From: Anaerolineaceae bacterium
GTDB lineage: Bacteria; Chloroflexota; Anaerolineae; Anaerolineales; Anaerolineaceae
NCBI GenBank assembly: GCA_017995665.1
Contig: JAGOIM010000074.1
Span: 1-7,224, forward strand
Reading direction: 5' to 3'
Length of the DNA: 7,224 nt
The translations under genes were made by a program, and so were the position numbers. How positions within the stretch are numbered: the first letter of the stretch is position 1; each line of letters opens with the position of its first letter. The notes beneath the pieces were generated by a model. The model did not search any database. It worked only from the letters and a program-made list of their open reading frames with translations, and was not told the origin of the DNA. Shown here piece by piece: positions 1-6,164 of the stretch.

Positions 1-39
1 AAATTGATCGGAGTCTATACAATTGCGCATTTTTTTAGA

Positions 40-65
40 GTCAAACCCCGGTTTGACGATATAAT
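40..65 (+). promoter_or_regulatory. Putative promoter with spacer dyad for the exported beta-helix protein gene
   Basis: A perfect TATAAT lies at 60-65, about 35 bases before the ATG at 100, so transcription would start near 72. No good -35 hexamer sits 16-18 bases upstream. Instead, a perfect 7-bp inverted repeat (GTCAAAC, 4-nt loop, GTTTGAC; 40-57) occupies the spacer, where a regulator could bind. The repeat is not followed by a T-run on either strand, so it does not look like a terminator. The -10 match is seen directly; the operator role is inference. Confidence 0.45.
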
Positions 66-90
66 AACTCATATTCCAACTATCAAAATC

Positions 91-95
91 GGAGG
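91..95 (+). promoter_or_regulatory. Ribosome binding site (GGAGG) that fixes the start at 100
   Basis: GGAGG is followed by AAAA and then ATG at 100. The reading frame is open upstream to position 4, but the earlier in-frame start has no such site, would put the -10 box inside the gene, and would hide the signal peptide behind 32 unrelated residues. Confidence 0.8.
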
Positions 96-99
96 AAAA

Positions 100-1392
100 A
101 TGTACCCAAGACGAAAACCGACTCTTTTTCTTTTAGCGACGCTGCTCGTTTTCTCTTTCCTGGCAATTCAGCCATCTTCCGCAAAAGCACAGGAAGAAAT
201 CACCTTCCTCGTTGACAGCACGGAGGATTTGCCTGACTATGCCCCGGGCAACAGCCTTTGCAGTGCCAATATGAATTATGGAGGTCCATGCACGCTGCGT
301 GCGGCAATCGATGAAGCAAACGCATATATCCCCTTTAAGCCAGTGACCATTCTGGTGCCCCCCGGCATATACACACTGACCATGATACCAGCCGTGGGAC
401 ATGGCATCAGTGATGGCGATCTTGATATCCCGACAAATGGCTCAACTAACTTGCTCTCAATCAAACCAACCGGAGCACTTGGAGAAGTTGTAATCACAAC
501 AGCTCCCAATTTTCATGACCGTATCCTCGAGATTGGAGAGGCAAATGTTTCCATTAGCGACATCGTTTTTAAAGGATCAAATTTAGTCATTGCTCCATAC
601 ACCGATGGCGGCGGAGCAATCAACAACTACGGCACGCTGGAACTGAAAAGGGTTAAATTCACAGACAATACCGTTTCGTGTAAGCCGGGAGAGAATTGCC
701 TGAGTGAAGTTGTTGGCGGAGCGATTCGAAACCATGGGACGCTTTCTATTATTGATTCCAGTTTCATTCGAAATTCGGCTGACAGAGGCTCGGCAATATT
801 TAATGCTGGTGGTGAAAATCTTATCGGTATCAGCTATTCGACATTTACGCAAAACACAACTTCGACTATCGGCAACTATTCTCGTATCTCTATTTTGAAC
901 AGCACTTTTAGTGGAGGTGATATAGGAATTGACAATGACGGAGAACTATTTTTGCTGTCTAACACATTTGCAAATTTCTCGGAGACAATTAATAATTACC
1001 CTGACAACTATATCTACGCAGCCAATAACATTTTTACGACGCAATCCTCGCAGTTGTTTTATGATTTTGAAGGAGATTGGCTCAGCGGTGGCTATAACAT
1101 TTTCAGTAACGACAACTGGCCTGGCAGCTATGCAGCCGGTGACCTCCCAAACACAAACCCAAGGCTGGGCATCCTTGGTTATTTCGGCGGGCCGACACTC
1201 ACCCATCCACTACTGAAAGGTTCTCCGGCAATTGACCATCGCCCCGGGCCATGCTTTTTAGCTCCTGGTCCACTTAATGAAGATCAGCGTCATTTTCCAC
1301 GGGATGACGGAAAGTGTGATACCGGTGCCTATGAACATTCGGGTAACTTTATCAAGTGGATTTGGCTGCCGGCTGCCATTATTTTGAAGTGA
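100..1392 (+). CDS. Exported CSLREA / choice-of-anchor Q beta-helix protein
   Basis: A 430-residue secreted protein of unknown substrate. Residues 1-30 form a Sec signal peptide: basic MYPRRK, a hydrophobic stretch at about 8-23, then AKA at 28-30 before QEE. Next comes a CSLREA-type N-terminal region, with a D/P-rich lead ending in CTLRAAI and DEAN (64-74), then VPPGIYTLT. The middle (about 165-345) has degenerate beta-helix turns such as GGAINNYGTL, GGAIRNHGTL and SSFIRNSA, typical of Pmp-like right-handed parallel beta-helices. The end (about 353-412) matches the choice-of-anchor Q pattern: NPRLG, GGPTLTHPLL, GSPAID, DQR, CDTGAYE. The last 18 residues finish in WIWLPAAIILK, resembling the short 'YLP' tails I recall on secreted Anaerolineae proteins. 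Likely surface-exposed or released; adhesion or polysaccharide binding are possibilities only. It is transcribed alone, convergent with the tRNA gene, and no intrinsic terminator is visible after it. The family call is firm; the function is unknown. Confidence 0.88.
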   Translation: MYPRRKPTLFLLATLLVFSFLAIQPSSAKAQEEITFLVDSTEDLPDYAPGNSLCSANMNYGGPCTLRAAIDEANAYIPFKPVTILVPPGIYTLTMIPAVGHGISDGDLDIPTNGSTNLLSIKPTGALGEVVITTAPNFHDRILEIGEANVSISDIVFKGSNLVIAPYTDGGGAINNYGTLELKRVKFTDNTVSCKPGENCLSEVVGGAIRNHGTLSIIDSSFIRNSADRGSAIFNAGGENLIGISYSTFTQNTTSTIGNYSRISILNSTFSGGDIGIDNDGELFLLSNTFANFSETINNYPDNYIYAANNIFTTQSSQLFYDFEGDWLSGGYNIFSNDNWPGSYAAGDLPNTNPRLGILGYFGGPTLTHPLLKGSPAIDHRPGPCFLAPGPLNEDQRHFPRDDGKCDTGAYEHSGNFIKWIWLPAAIILK

Positions 1393-1504
1393 TCCTCTTC
1401 AGTAAATCGTGAGGTCCTGCTTAGTTGGCATTACACTAATCTCAACCGTAGCAACCGCTTGCTTCGCTAAAGGTTTTATGACCAAAGAAGGTCGCCGCAA
1501 TTAG
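1393..1504. other. Intergenic stretch without recognised content
   Basis: This lies between the stop of the exported-protein gene and the tRNA terminator. There are only short imperfect inverted repeats, such as GACC/GGTC around 1480-1493, with no T-run after them. I see no small gene with a ribosome binding site here. Confidence 0.5.
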
Positions 1505-1538
1505 AAAACAAAAGAGGCTGGCAACCATACCAGCCTCT
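1505..1538 (-). terminator. Intrinsic terminator of tRNA-Gly
   Basis: On the minus strand a perfect 9-bp stem (AGAGGCTGG/CCAGCCTCT; arms 1530-1538 and 1513-1521) with an 8-nt loop is followed at once by TTTGTTTT. It starts 6 bases after the tRNA 3' end. It has no T-run on the plus strand, so it should not stop the convergent gene. It would also end any read-through from gatB. Confidence 0.9.
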
Positions 1539-1543
1539 GCTTG

Positions 1544-1615
1544 AGCGGGCGATCGGATTCGAACCGACGAATATTAGCTTGGAAGGCTAACGCCTTACCA
1601 CTTGGCGACGCCCGC
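1544..1615 (-). tRNA. tRNA-Gly, anticodon UCC
   Basis: This 72-nt cloverleaf decodes GGA/GGG. The acceptor stem GCGGGCG/CGCCCGC is fully paired. The D arm is GCC...GGC with GG in the loop. The anticodon stem TTAGC/GCTAA encloses the loop CTTCCAA, with TCC at 1581-1583. The T arm is GTCGG-TTCGAAT-CCGAT, with one G-U pair. The discriminator is U, as usual for bacterial tRNA-Gly. CCA is not encoded (the next bases are CAA), so it must be added by a nucleotidyltransferase. The gene has its own promoter and terminator. Confidence 0.97.
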
Positions 1616-1624
1616 GTAGCCTCT

Positions 1625-1652
1625 ATTTTAGTCTAAAAAGAGACTATGTCAA
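1625..1652 (-). promoter_or_regulatory. Promoter of tRNA-Gly (TTGACA - 16 - TAAAAT)
   Basis: On the minus strand a consensus -35 TTGACA (1652-1647) and a -10 TAAAAT (1630-1625) are separated by 16 bases. The expected start point is near 1618, which leaves a 5' leader of only about three bases before the tRNA. The spacer contains a perfect dyad, described separately. Confidence 0.85.
1629..1646. repeat. Perfect 6-bp inverted repeat in the tRNA promoter spacer
   Basis: TAGTCT, six bases, AGACTA. It spans the spacer and overlaps the last two bases of the -10 element. It could form a small hairpin at the end of gatB read-through RNA, but no T-run follows it on the minus strand, so it is a poor terminator. 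An operator role is possible but unproven. Confidence 0.5.
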
Positions 1653-1709
1653 TATTTTGCTGTCTAAAGTCTTATTCTCCAGCGAAAATGTCATCCGCCT
1701 GAGAGCACT

Positions 1710-3149
1710 TTAGTCTTTCTTCAACAACTCCAACAAGATTTCTCGGCTTCGTTTGGGGTCGGCTTTGCCACCCGAAGCACGCATCAGCTGTCCAACAAAC
1801 CAGCCGAGCAAACTTTCTTTACCGGCTCTGAAGTTGGCAACCTCCTCCGGAGAGGCGGCAATAATCGCTTCAATCTGCTCTCGCAGTGCGTCGCTGTCGG
1901 CAATCAAGCCCAAGCCTTCTGCTTCCACAACCGCAGCTGGAGCTTTTCCTGTGGCTTCAACTTTTTTCAGCAAATCCTTGCCGGTTTTTTGGTTAATTTT
2001 GCCCTCATCGACCATGCGGATAATTTCCGCCAGCTGTTCCGGTTTTAAGATCAATTGGTCAGCGGTTTTGCCCAGGTCGTTGAGCATTCGGTTGAGATCG
2101 TTCATCATCCAATTAGCGACAGCCTTCGCCTCTGCGGCATAGGCTAAAACAGCCGCTTCATAATAATCGGAAAGACTGCGTTCGCCTGTCAAAATTTCGG
2201 CATCGTAAGCAGAAAGTCCGTAGTCTTTTGTAAAACGTGTGCTTCTGGCAAGCGGCAATTCGGGTAATTCTGCCTTAATTGCCTGGATTTCGTCACTGCT
2301 CAAGACCACCGGCAACAAATCCGGTTCCCGGAAGTAGCGATAATCGGCTTCGGTTTCCTTCGAGCGCATCTTTTTGAGTGTGCCACGGTCGGCATCCCAA
2401 TCGAGGGTGAAAGATTTCACGCTTTCGCCCGCTTCGACAATCGCAATTTGACGTTTGGCTTCTTCGCCAATTGCCTGGCGGACTGAATCAATCGAGTTGA
2501 CGTTCTTTATTTCGGTTTTGGTGTTCAAAACGCTCGTTCCGCGTTCTCGAATCGAGACGTTGGCATCACAACGCAAATGTCCGCGCTCCATATCCGCTTC
2601 CGAAACGCCAATCCAGCGTAAAAGCTGGCGCAATCGAATCAGATATTGGGCGGCTTCATCACCCGAGCGCAAATCTGGCTCGGTAACCATCTCAATCAGA
2701 GGGACACCACAACGGTTGAAATCGACCATTCTTGAACCATGGTCTGTTTTAGTTTTACCGGCATCTTCTTCCAAATGCAGGTTATGAATCCGCACTCGGC
2801 GCGTTTCGCCTCCATCCATCGGCAGGTCCATATAACCGCCCTTGCCAATCGGTTCGTCAAATTGGGAAATCTGATAACCCTTTGGCAGATCAGGGTAGAA
2901 ATAATTTTTGCGGTCGAAGAAAGACTTCGGGTTGATCTCAGCGTTCATTGCTGCCGCTAAAAGAGCGCCTTTGTGAACTGCTTCGGCGTTCAAAACCGGC
3001 AAAACCCCGGGCAAACCTGAGCAAACCGGGCAAATATTCGTGTTCGGCTCTGCTTCCCAAGAGTCAGCTTTGCAGGAGCAGAAAATTTTGGTTTTAGTGT
3101 TCAGCTGGATATGGGTTTCCAGACCGATGATAATTTCGTAATCTTTCAT
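1710..3149 (-). CDS. gatB: Aspartyl/glutamyl-tRNA(Asn/Gln) amidotransferase subunit B
   Basis: GatB is the tRNA-binding kinase subunit of GatCAB. It phosphorylates the side chain of Glu-tRNA(Gln) or Asp-tRNA(Asn) and amidates it with ammonia channelled from GatA. The 479-residue length is normal. The N-terminus has the family start GLETHIQL, with E11 and H13 in the cradle active site. C24, C26, C40 and C43 (FCSC, CPVC) form the zinc site that some GatB lineages, such as Staphylococcus, have lost. DFNRCGVPLIEMVTEPD and LRCDANVSIR are further signatures. From about residue 350 to the end come the helical and YqeY-like tail domains that hold the tRNA, including GWFVGQLMRASGGKADP. The ATG overlaps the gatA stop by 4 bases (ATGA) and has GAGAGGAG upstream. 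No convincing terminator follows, so read-through towards the tRNA gene is possible. Confidence 0.98.
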   Translation of the reverse strand: MKDYEIIIGLETHIQLNTKTKIFCSCKADSWEAEPNTNICPVCSGLPGVLPVLNAEAVHKGALLAAAMNAEINPKSFFDRKNYFYPDLPKGYQISQFDEPIGKGGYMDLPMDGGETRRVRIHNLHLEEDAGKTKTDHGSRMVDFNRCGVPLIEMVTEPDLRSGDEAAQYLIRLRQLLRWIGVSEADMERGHLRCDANVSIRERGTSVLNTKTEIKNVNSIDSVRQAIGEEAKRQIAIVEAGESVKSFTLDWDADRGTLKKMRSKETEADYRYFREPDLLPVVLSSDEIQAIKAELPELPLARSTRFTKDYGLSAYDAEILTGERSLSDYYEAAVLAYAAEAKAVANWMMNDLNRMLNDLGKTADQLILKPEQLAEIIRMVDEGKINQKTGKDLLKKVEATGKAPAAVVEAEGLGLIADSDALREQIEAIIAASPEEVANFRAGKESLLGWFVGQLMRASGGKADPKRSREILLELLKKD

Positions 3150-4744
3150 GCTTGCTCCTCTCGCAAAACTTGCGGGCGAACTTTGCGCCAGGCTTCTTCA
3201 GCGGTCAATTGCTCATAGGCGTTCCCTATGCGCAAGATGTCGTCTTCGCGGAAATCGTTTCCAATCAATTGAATCCCGATTGGCATGCCGCTTTCGTCCA
3301 AGCCGCCCGGCAATGTCAGGGCAGGAACGCCGGCATGGTTGCTGGCAACGGTCATTTGGTCAGAATATTGCATCAAAACAGAGTTGCCAAAAACAGCTTT
3401 TCGCTTGAAAGCGGTTGTGGCTGTGGTGGGGGTCAGAATGGCATCCAAACGATATTCCCCTTGCAAGTCGAATGCATTTTCAAAATCACTGCGAATCAAA
3501 GCGCGCACTTTTTGAGCGCGAGTATAGTAATTGGAAGAATGTTCAGCAGCTGAAAGATACATGCCCATCAAAATGCGCAATTTCACTTCGGTGCCAAAAC
3601 CCTCAGCACGGGTTCTGCGATAGAGCTCATTTAAATCGCTGACTTTTTCGGAAGTCCGATAACCATATTTGACGCCGTCAAAACGGTGTAGATTGGAAGC
3701 GGCTTCAACCCGGGAAATCACGAAATAGGTCGGGATGCCATAACGGGTGTTTGGCATTGGCAGGTTTTCAACAATTTCAGCACCGGCTTTCGCCAAAACC
3801 TCTGCCGCACGCATCACCGCATCGTAAACTTCTTTTTGAATCGGTTCAATCTGGACAGCACCGCTTTCAAGGTCGGGATAATAGACTGCATTGTAATCAG
3901 GGGAGAGCCCAATTCGCATGCCCCGAACGTCTTTTTCGAGCGCTTCGAGGTAGTTGTCAACCGGTACAGTTGAGGATGTGCCGTCTTTCGGATCAAGTCC
4001 TGCCATCGACTGGAGCATCAGGGCGCTGTCACGAACGTTGCGAGAAAGCGGACCGGGGCAATCGAGAGAGGAAGAAAAAGCAATCAGACCAAGGCGGGAA
4101 ACCCGACCGTAAGTGGGTTTCAATCCGACAACGCCACAAAAGGCAGCCGGTTGACGAATTGAACCACCGGTATCGGTGCCCAGAGAGAGGGCGACCTCTT
4201 CTGCGGCGACACTGGCGGCCGAACCGCCTGAAGAACCGCCCGGAACGTAATCGGTATCCCAAGGGTTGCTCGTTGCAGGTTGAAATGCGCTTGATTCAGT
4301 TGAAGAGCCGAAGGTAAATTCGTCCAGATTGACCTTGCCCATAATCAGAGCACCGGCATCGATCAATCTTTGAACGGATGTTGCCGTATAGGGCGCTTTG
4401 AAGTTAGCCAAAATTTTGGAGGCAGCAGTGGTCATGCTGCCTTCGAGCGTGAAGATATCTTTAACAGAAACCGGCACCCCGGCAAGCAAGCCCGGGTCTT
4501 CTCCATTATCGATTTTTTGCTCAATTGCCTCAGCTTGCCGGTAAGCAAGGTCTTCGCTCAATTGTATGAAAGCATGAACTTTTTGGGCTTCATCAGGATT
4601 GAGATTCTGCCCGTCCAAAGAGCCGGGGGCACCATCAACATGCTTAATTTGATTAAGGGCGGCTTCGACCATAGCGCTTGCTTTGATTTCACCCGATTTG
4701 ATTTTTTGTGTAATTTCAAAAGCAGAAAGTTGGTTCAGGCTCAT
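3146..4744 (-). CDS. gatA: Aspartyl/glutamyl-tRNA(Asn/Gln) amidotransferase subunit A
   Basis: GatA is the glutaminase subunit. It hydrolyses glutamine and passes ammonia through a tunnel to GatB. It belongs to the amidase-signature family, and the Lys-cisSer-Ser triad is intact: K95 (SVKDIF), S171 (PGGSSGGSAA) and S195 (GTDTGGSIRQPA), with the 24-residue serine spacing expected of the family. The C-terminus shows HAGVPALTLP and MPIGIQLIG. At 532 residues it is about 45 longer than the usual 485. From memory of Bacillus GatA, the extra sequence lies at about residues 38-54 (after HVDG), about 285-303 (around YYPDLESG), a few near 430-460, and a longer C-terminal tail. None disrupts the active site. 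The start overlaps the gatC stop as ATGA, with AGAGGTG upstream, so the genes are probably translationally coupled. Confidence 0.98.
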   Translation of the reverse strand: MSLNQLSAFEITQKIKSGEIKASAMVEAALNQIKHVDGAPGSLDGQNLNPDEAQKVHAFIQLSEDLAYRQAEAIEQKIDNGEDPGLLAGVPVSVKDIFTLEGSMTTAASKILANFKAPYTATSVQRLIDAGALIMGKVNLDEFTFGSSTESSAFQPATSNPWDTDYVPGGSSGGSAASVAAEEVALSLGTDTGGSIRQPAAFCGVVGLKPTYGRVSRLGLIAFSSSLDCPGPLSRNVRDSALMLQSMAGLDPKDGTSSTVPVDNYLEALEKDVRGMRIGLSPDYNAVYYPDLESGAVQIEPIQKEVYDAVMRAAEVLAKAGAEIVENLPMPNTRYGIPTYFVISRVEAASNLHRFDGVKYGYRTSEKVSDLNELYRRTRAEGFGTEVKLRILMGMYLSAAEHSSNYYTRAQKVRALIRSDFENAFDLQGEYRLDAILTPTTATTAFKRKAVFGNSVLMQYSDQMTVASNHAGVPALTLPGGLDESGMPIGIQLIGNDFREDDILRIGNAYEQLTAEEAWRKVRPQVLREEQA

Positions 4745-5049
4745 TTTGCACCTCTTACATCGGGGACGCTAAACATGCCTTCTTCCATCTCAGGCGCAAG
4801 GGCGAGGATTGCTTCGGGATCCGGAAAAGGTTTCCATTCGTCCTTGCGAGGGCCTGCGGCTTGCGGCTCAAGGCCGTGCAGCGAAGCTTCCACATCTTCC
4901 GGAAGCGGAATTTGGCTCAAAGCCTCCACCGAAGCCAGCTGGTGATTCATTTCCTCGTAGAGGTAAGCGGCTTGCTCGGGGCTCAGCTCCAGCGCAGCCA
5001 GTCCAACTAATTTTTCAAATAATTCTGGGTTAATTCTTTGTGTTGTCAT
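4741..5049 (-). CDS. gatC: Aspartyl/glutamyl-tRNA(Asn/Gln) amidotransferase subunit C
   Basis: GatC is the small subunit that wraps around the GatA-GatB interface and stabilises GatA. Its 102 residues are typical. Visible features are the N-terminal helix pair (LVGLAALELSPEQ), the central acidic linker, and the conserved end PRKDEW...ILALAPEMEEGMFSVPDV, matching the family pattern of R-x-D, then AP, then G-F-VP. It is the first gene of gatCAB, with AAGGAAAGAG before the ATG and a TATAAT about 30 bases upstream. A full GatCAB implies that Gln-tRNA or Asn-tRNA (or both) is made by the indirect route. The window does not show which aminoacyl-tRNA synthetases are present. Confidence 0.95.
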   Translation of the reverse strand: MTTQRINPELFEKLVGLAALELSPEQAAYLYEEMNHQLASVEALSQIPLPEDVEASLHGLEPQAAGPRKDEWKPFPDPEAILALAPEMEEGMFSVPDVRGAK

Positions 5050-5078
5050 GCTCTTTCCTTAGCTTTTTGCTGTTGGGA

Positions 5079-5084
5079 ATTATA
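5079..5084 (-). promoter_or_regulatory. Putative -10 box of the gatCAB operon
   Basis: A perfect TATAAT on the minus strand is placed for a start near 5072 and a leader of about 23 bases. No clear -35 hexamer is visible. The spacer carries a tandem TTTCTGC TTTCTGC (5092-5105 on the plus strand as GCAGAAA twice). Confidence 0.55.
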
Positions 5085-5125
5085 CCCGATAGCAGAAAGC
5101 AGAAATCAGGAAACGGGGAATGGGT

Positions 5126-5155
5126 AAAAAATCTGAGACAATCGGATTCTGTCAG
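5126..5155 (-). terminator. Weak intrinsic terminator after the bactofilin gene
   Basis: On the minus strand CTGACA and TGTCTCAG form a 6-bp stem with a 2-nt bulge and a 9-nt loop. The bactofilin stop codon lies within the stem, and A plus six T (5126-5131) follows. The stem is weak, but the position between two transcription units fits. Confidence 0.4.
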
Positions 5156-5553
5156 CTGTTATCTGAACTGACGGCTTCAACGCGTTCTTCCATGCGCATC
5201 TGACCGCGGTAAAATGCGCCGTCTTCACTGCTGAAAGACATGGTAACAATATCGCCCCAAACTTTGCCGCTGGCTCGAATTTCAAGTTTCTGACAGGTGA
5301 TGTTCCCCTTAACCGTTCCGGCAATGATTACCGTATCGGCTTCGAGGTTTTGGCATTCCACTTTTCCGGTTTCTCCAACCACAACCAAGCCCGAAATGGC
5401 GATTTCACCGGTGATGCTGCCCTCAATTCTTACCCCGCCGCGACCGCGCAAGTCGCCCAGCCAGTTAATCCCGGGACCAATAACCGAGGTTACCTGACTT
5501 TGGGTTACGTCCGGGACAAATGCAGGGGTTTCTTTTTTCTTTCCAAAAAACAT
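5152..5553 (-). CDS. Bactofilin (polymer-forming cytoskeletal protein)
   Basis: A 133-residue bactofilin-family protein (formerly DUF583). Members form nucleotide-free filaments of stacked beta-helical subunits that scaffold envelope synthesis, cell shape or chromosome-organising proteins at the membrane. The core (about 22-122) shows the regular repeat pattern: SVIGPGINWLGDL, GGVRIEGSITGEI, GLVVVGETGKV, TVIIAGTVKGNI, ASGKVWGDI, ending in GAFYRGQMRM. The N-terminus MFFGKKKE (hydrophobic, then basic) resembles the short membrane-binding tag described for bactofilins, and there is no transmembrane segment. A short acidic tail ends the protein. The ATG is 2 bases after the glycosylase stop, and its AAGGA lies inside that gene about 11 bases upstream, so co-transcription is likely. 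The family call is strong; the cellular role here is unknown. Confidence 0.92.
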   Translation of the reverse strand: MFFGKKKETPAFVPDVTQSQVTSVIGPGINWLGDLRGRGGVRIEGSITGEIAISGLVVVGETGKVECQNLEADTVIIAGTVKGNITCQKLEIRASGKVWGDIVTMSFSSEDGAFYRGQMRMEERVEAVSSDNS

Positions 5554-5555
5554 AG

Positions 5556-6164
5556 TTATTTTTCATCCTTCTGGATTCTATTATAAACTTCTTCAGGCTT
5601 GATTTCCCAACGCCAGGTCATCGACAGCCAGGGTTCCGGGGTTTTGCCCAAACCAATCCGCGGGCTGCTCTGAAGTAGAGCCTCCGGCAAAACTACGCCC
5701 TCTTCCAGGAAGACTTTGCTTTCAGGTTTCGTCAGATCATGTCCATTCAGCGAACCGTCCAAGTCAAAAGCCTGGGCTAACTTGGCGGGTCCATTTAGCC
5801 AATTTGGGCTATTTGCCAGCATGGGGCGGTTTTGCGCAAGGAGTTCAAGCCCTTCAACAGGAAGAACAGACCGAATCAAAACCGCAGCGGGAAAACCGGG
5901 CAAATCCGCGACGATATTGAGCAACCAATGCATCCCATAGGTGAAATAAATATAGGCGCAGCCCGCTTTGCCAAACATCGCTTCATTTCGTTTCGTTTTT
6001 CCAACGCGAGCGTGGCAAGCCAAATCTTCCTGACCCTGATAAGCTTCGGTTTCGGTAATGATACCAACCAGACGTTTTCCGTTTTGAATGCGAACCAGCT
6101 TTTTGCCAATCAAATCCGGCGCAAGCAAGGGCGCCGGGCGTTCAAAAAAAGAGGCTGGCAACAT
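5556..6164 (-). CDS. DNA-3-methyladenine glycosylase, AAG/MPG family
   Basis: This base-excision repair enzyme removes 3-methyladenine and other damaged purines from DNA by base flipping. Its 202 residues are normal for the bacterial family. The active site is complete when aligned by eye to human AAG: E40 (in ETEAY; general base, human E125), Y42 (Y127), H51 in DLACHA (H136), Y73 and the intercalating Y76 in YIYFTYGMH (Y159, Y162), N83 (N169) and R98 in AVLIR (R182). KTKRNEAMFG, NGPAKLAQAF and PRIGLG are further signatures; the usual GPGKL is GPAKL here. The ATG follows the epimerase stop with no gap, and AAGGA lies inside the epimerase end. An SDR neighbour is not expected for repair, so the linkage suggests shared transcription rather than shared function. 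Confidence 0.96.
   Translation of the reverse strand: MLPASFFERPAPLLAPDLIGKKLVRIQNGKRLVGIITETEAYQGQEDLACHARVGKTKRNEAMFGKAGCAYIYFTYGMHWLLNIVADLPGFPAAVLIRSVLPVEGLELLAQNRPMLANSPNWLNGPAKLAQAFDLDGSLNGHDLTKPESKVFLEEGVVLPEALLQSSPRIGLGKTPEPWLSMTWRWEIKPEEVYNRIQKDEK

Noticed and set aside
4..99. An upstream extension of the exported-protein gene to a start at position 4
   Set aside because: It would bury the signal peptide and place the promoter inside the gene. The GGAGG before position 100 gives a much better start.
604..800. Repeated GGAI-N-GT(L) segments as a DNA repeat array
   Set aside because: The similarity is at the protein level, from beta-helix turns. The DNA copies are diverged and are explained by the protein fold.
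3751..4945. Long plus-strand open frames opposite gatA and gatC
   Set aside because: Their compositions are rich in Arg, Gln and Ser, as expected from reading the complement of GatA, and they have no recognisable motif. gatA is unmistakable on the other strand.
6148..6162. A 15-base match (AAAGAGGCTGGCAAC) to the tRNA terminator stem at 1511-1525
   Set aside because: Here it encodes the start of the glycosylase (MLPAS) and the end of its upstream region. The match does not extend and there is no inverted partner, so chance similarity is the simplest explanation.
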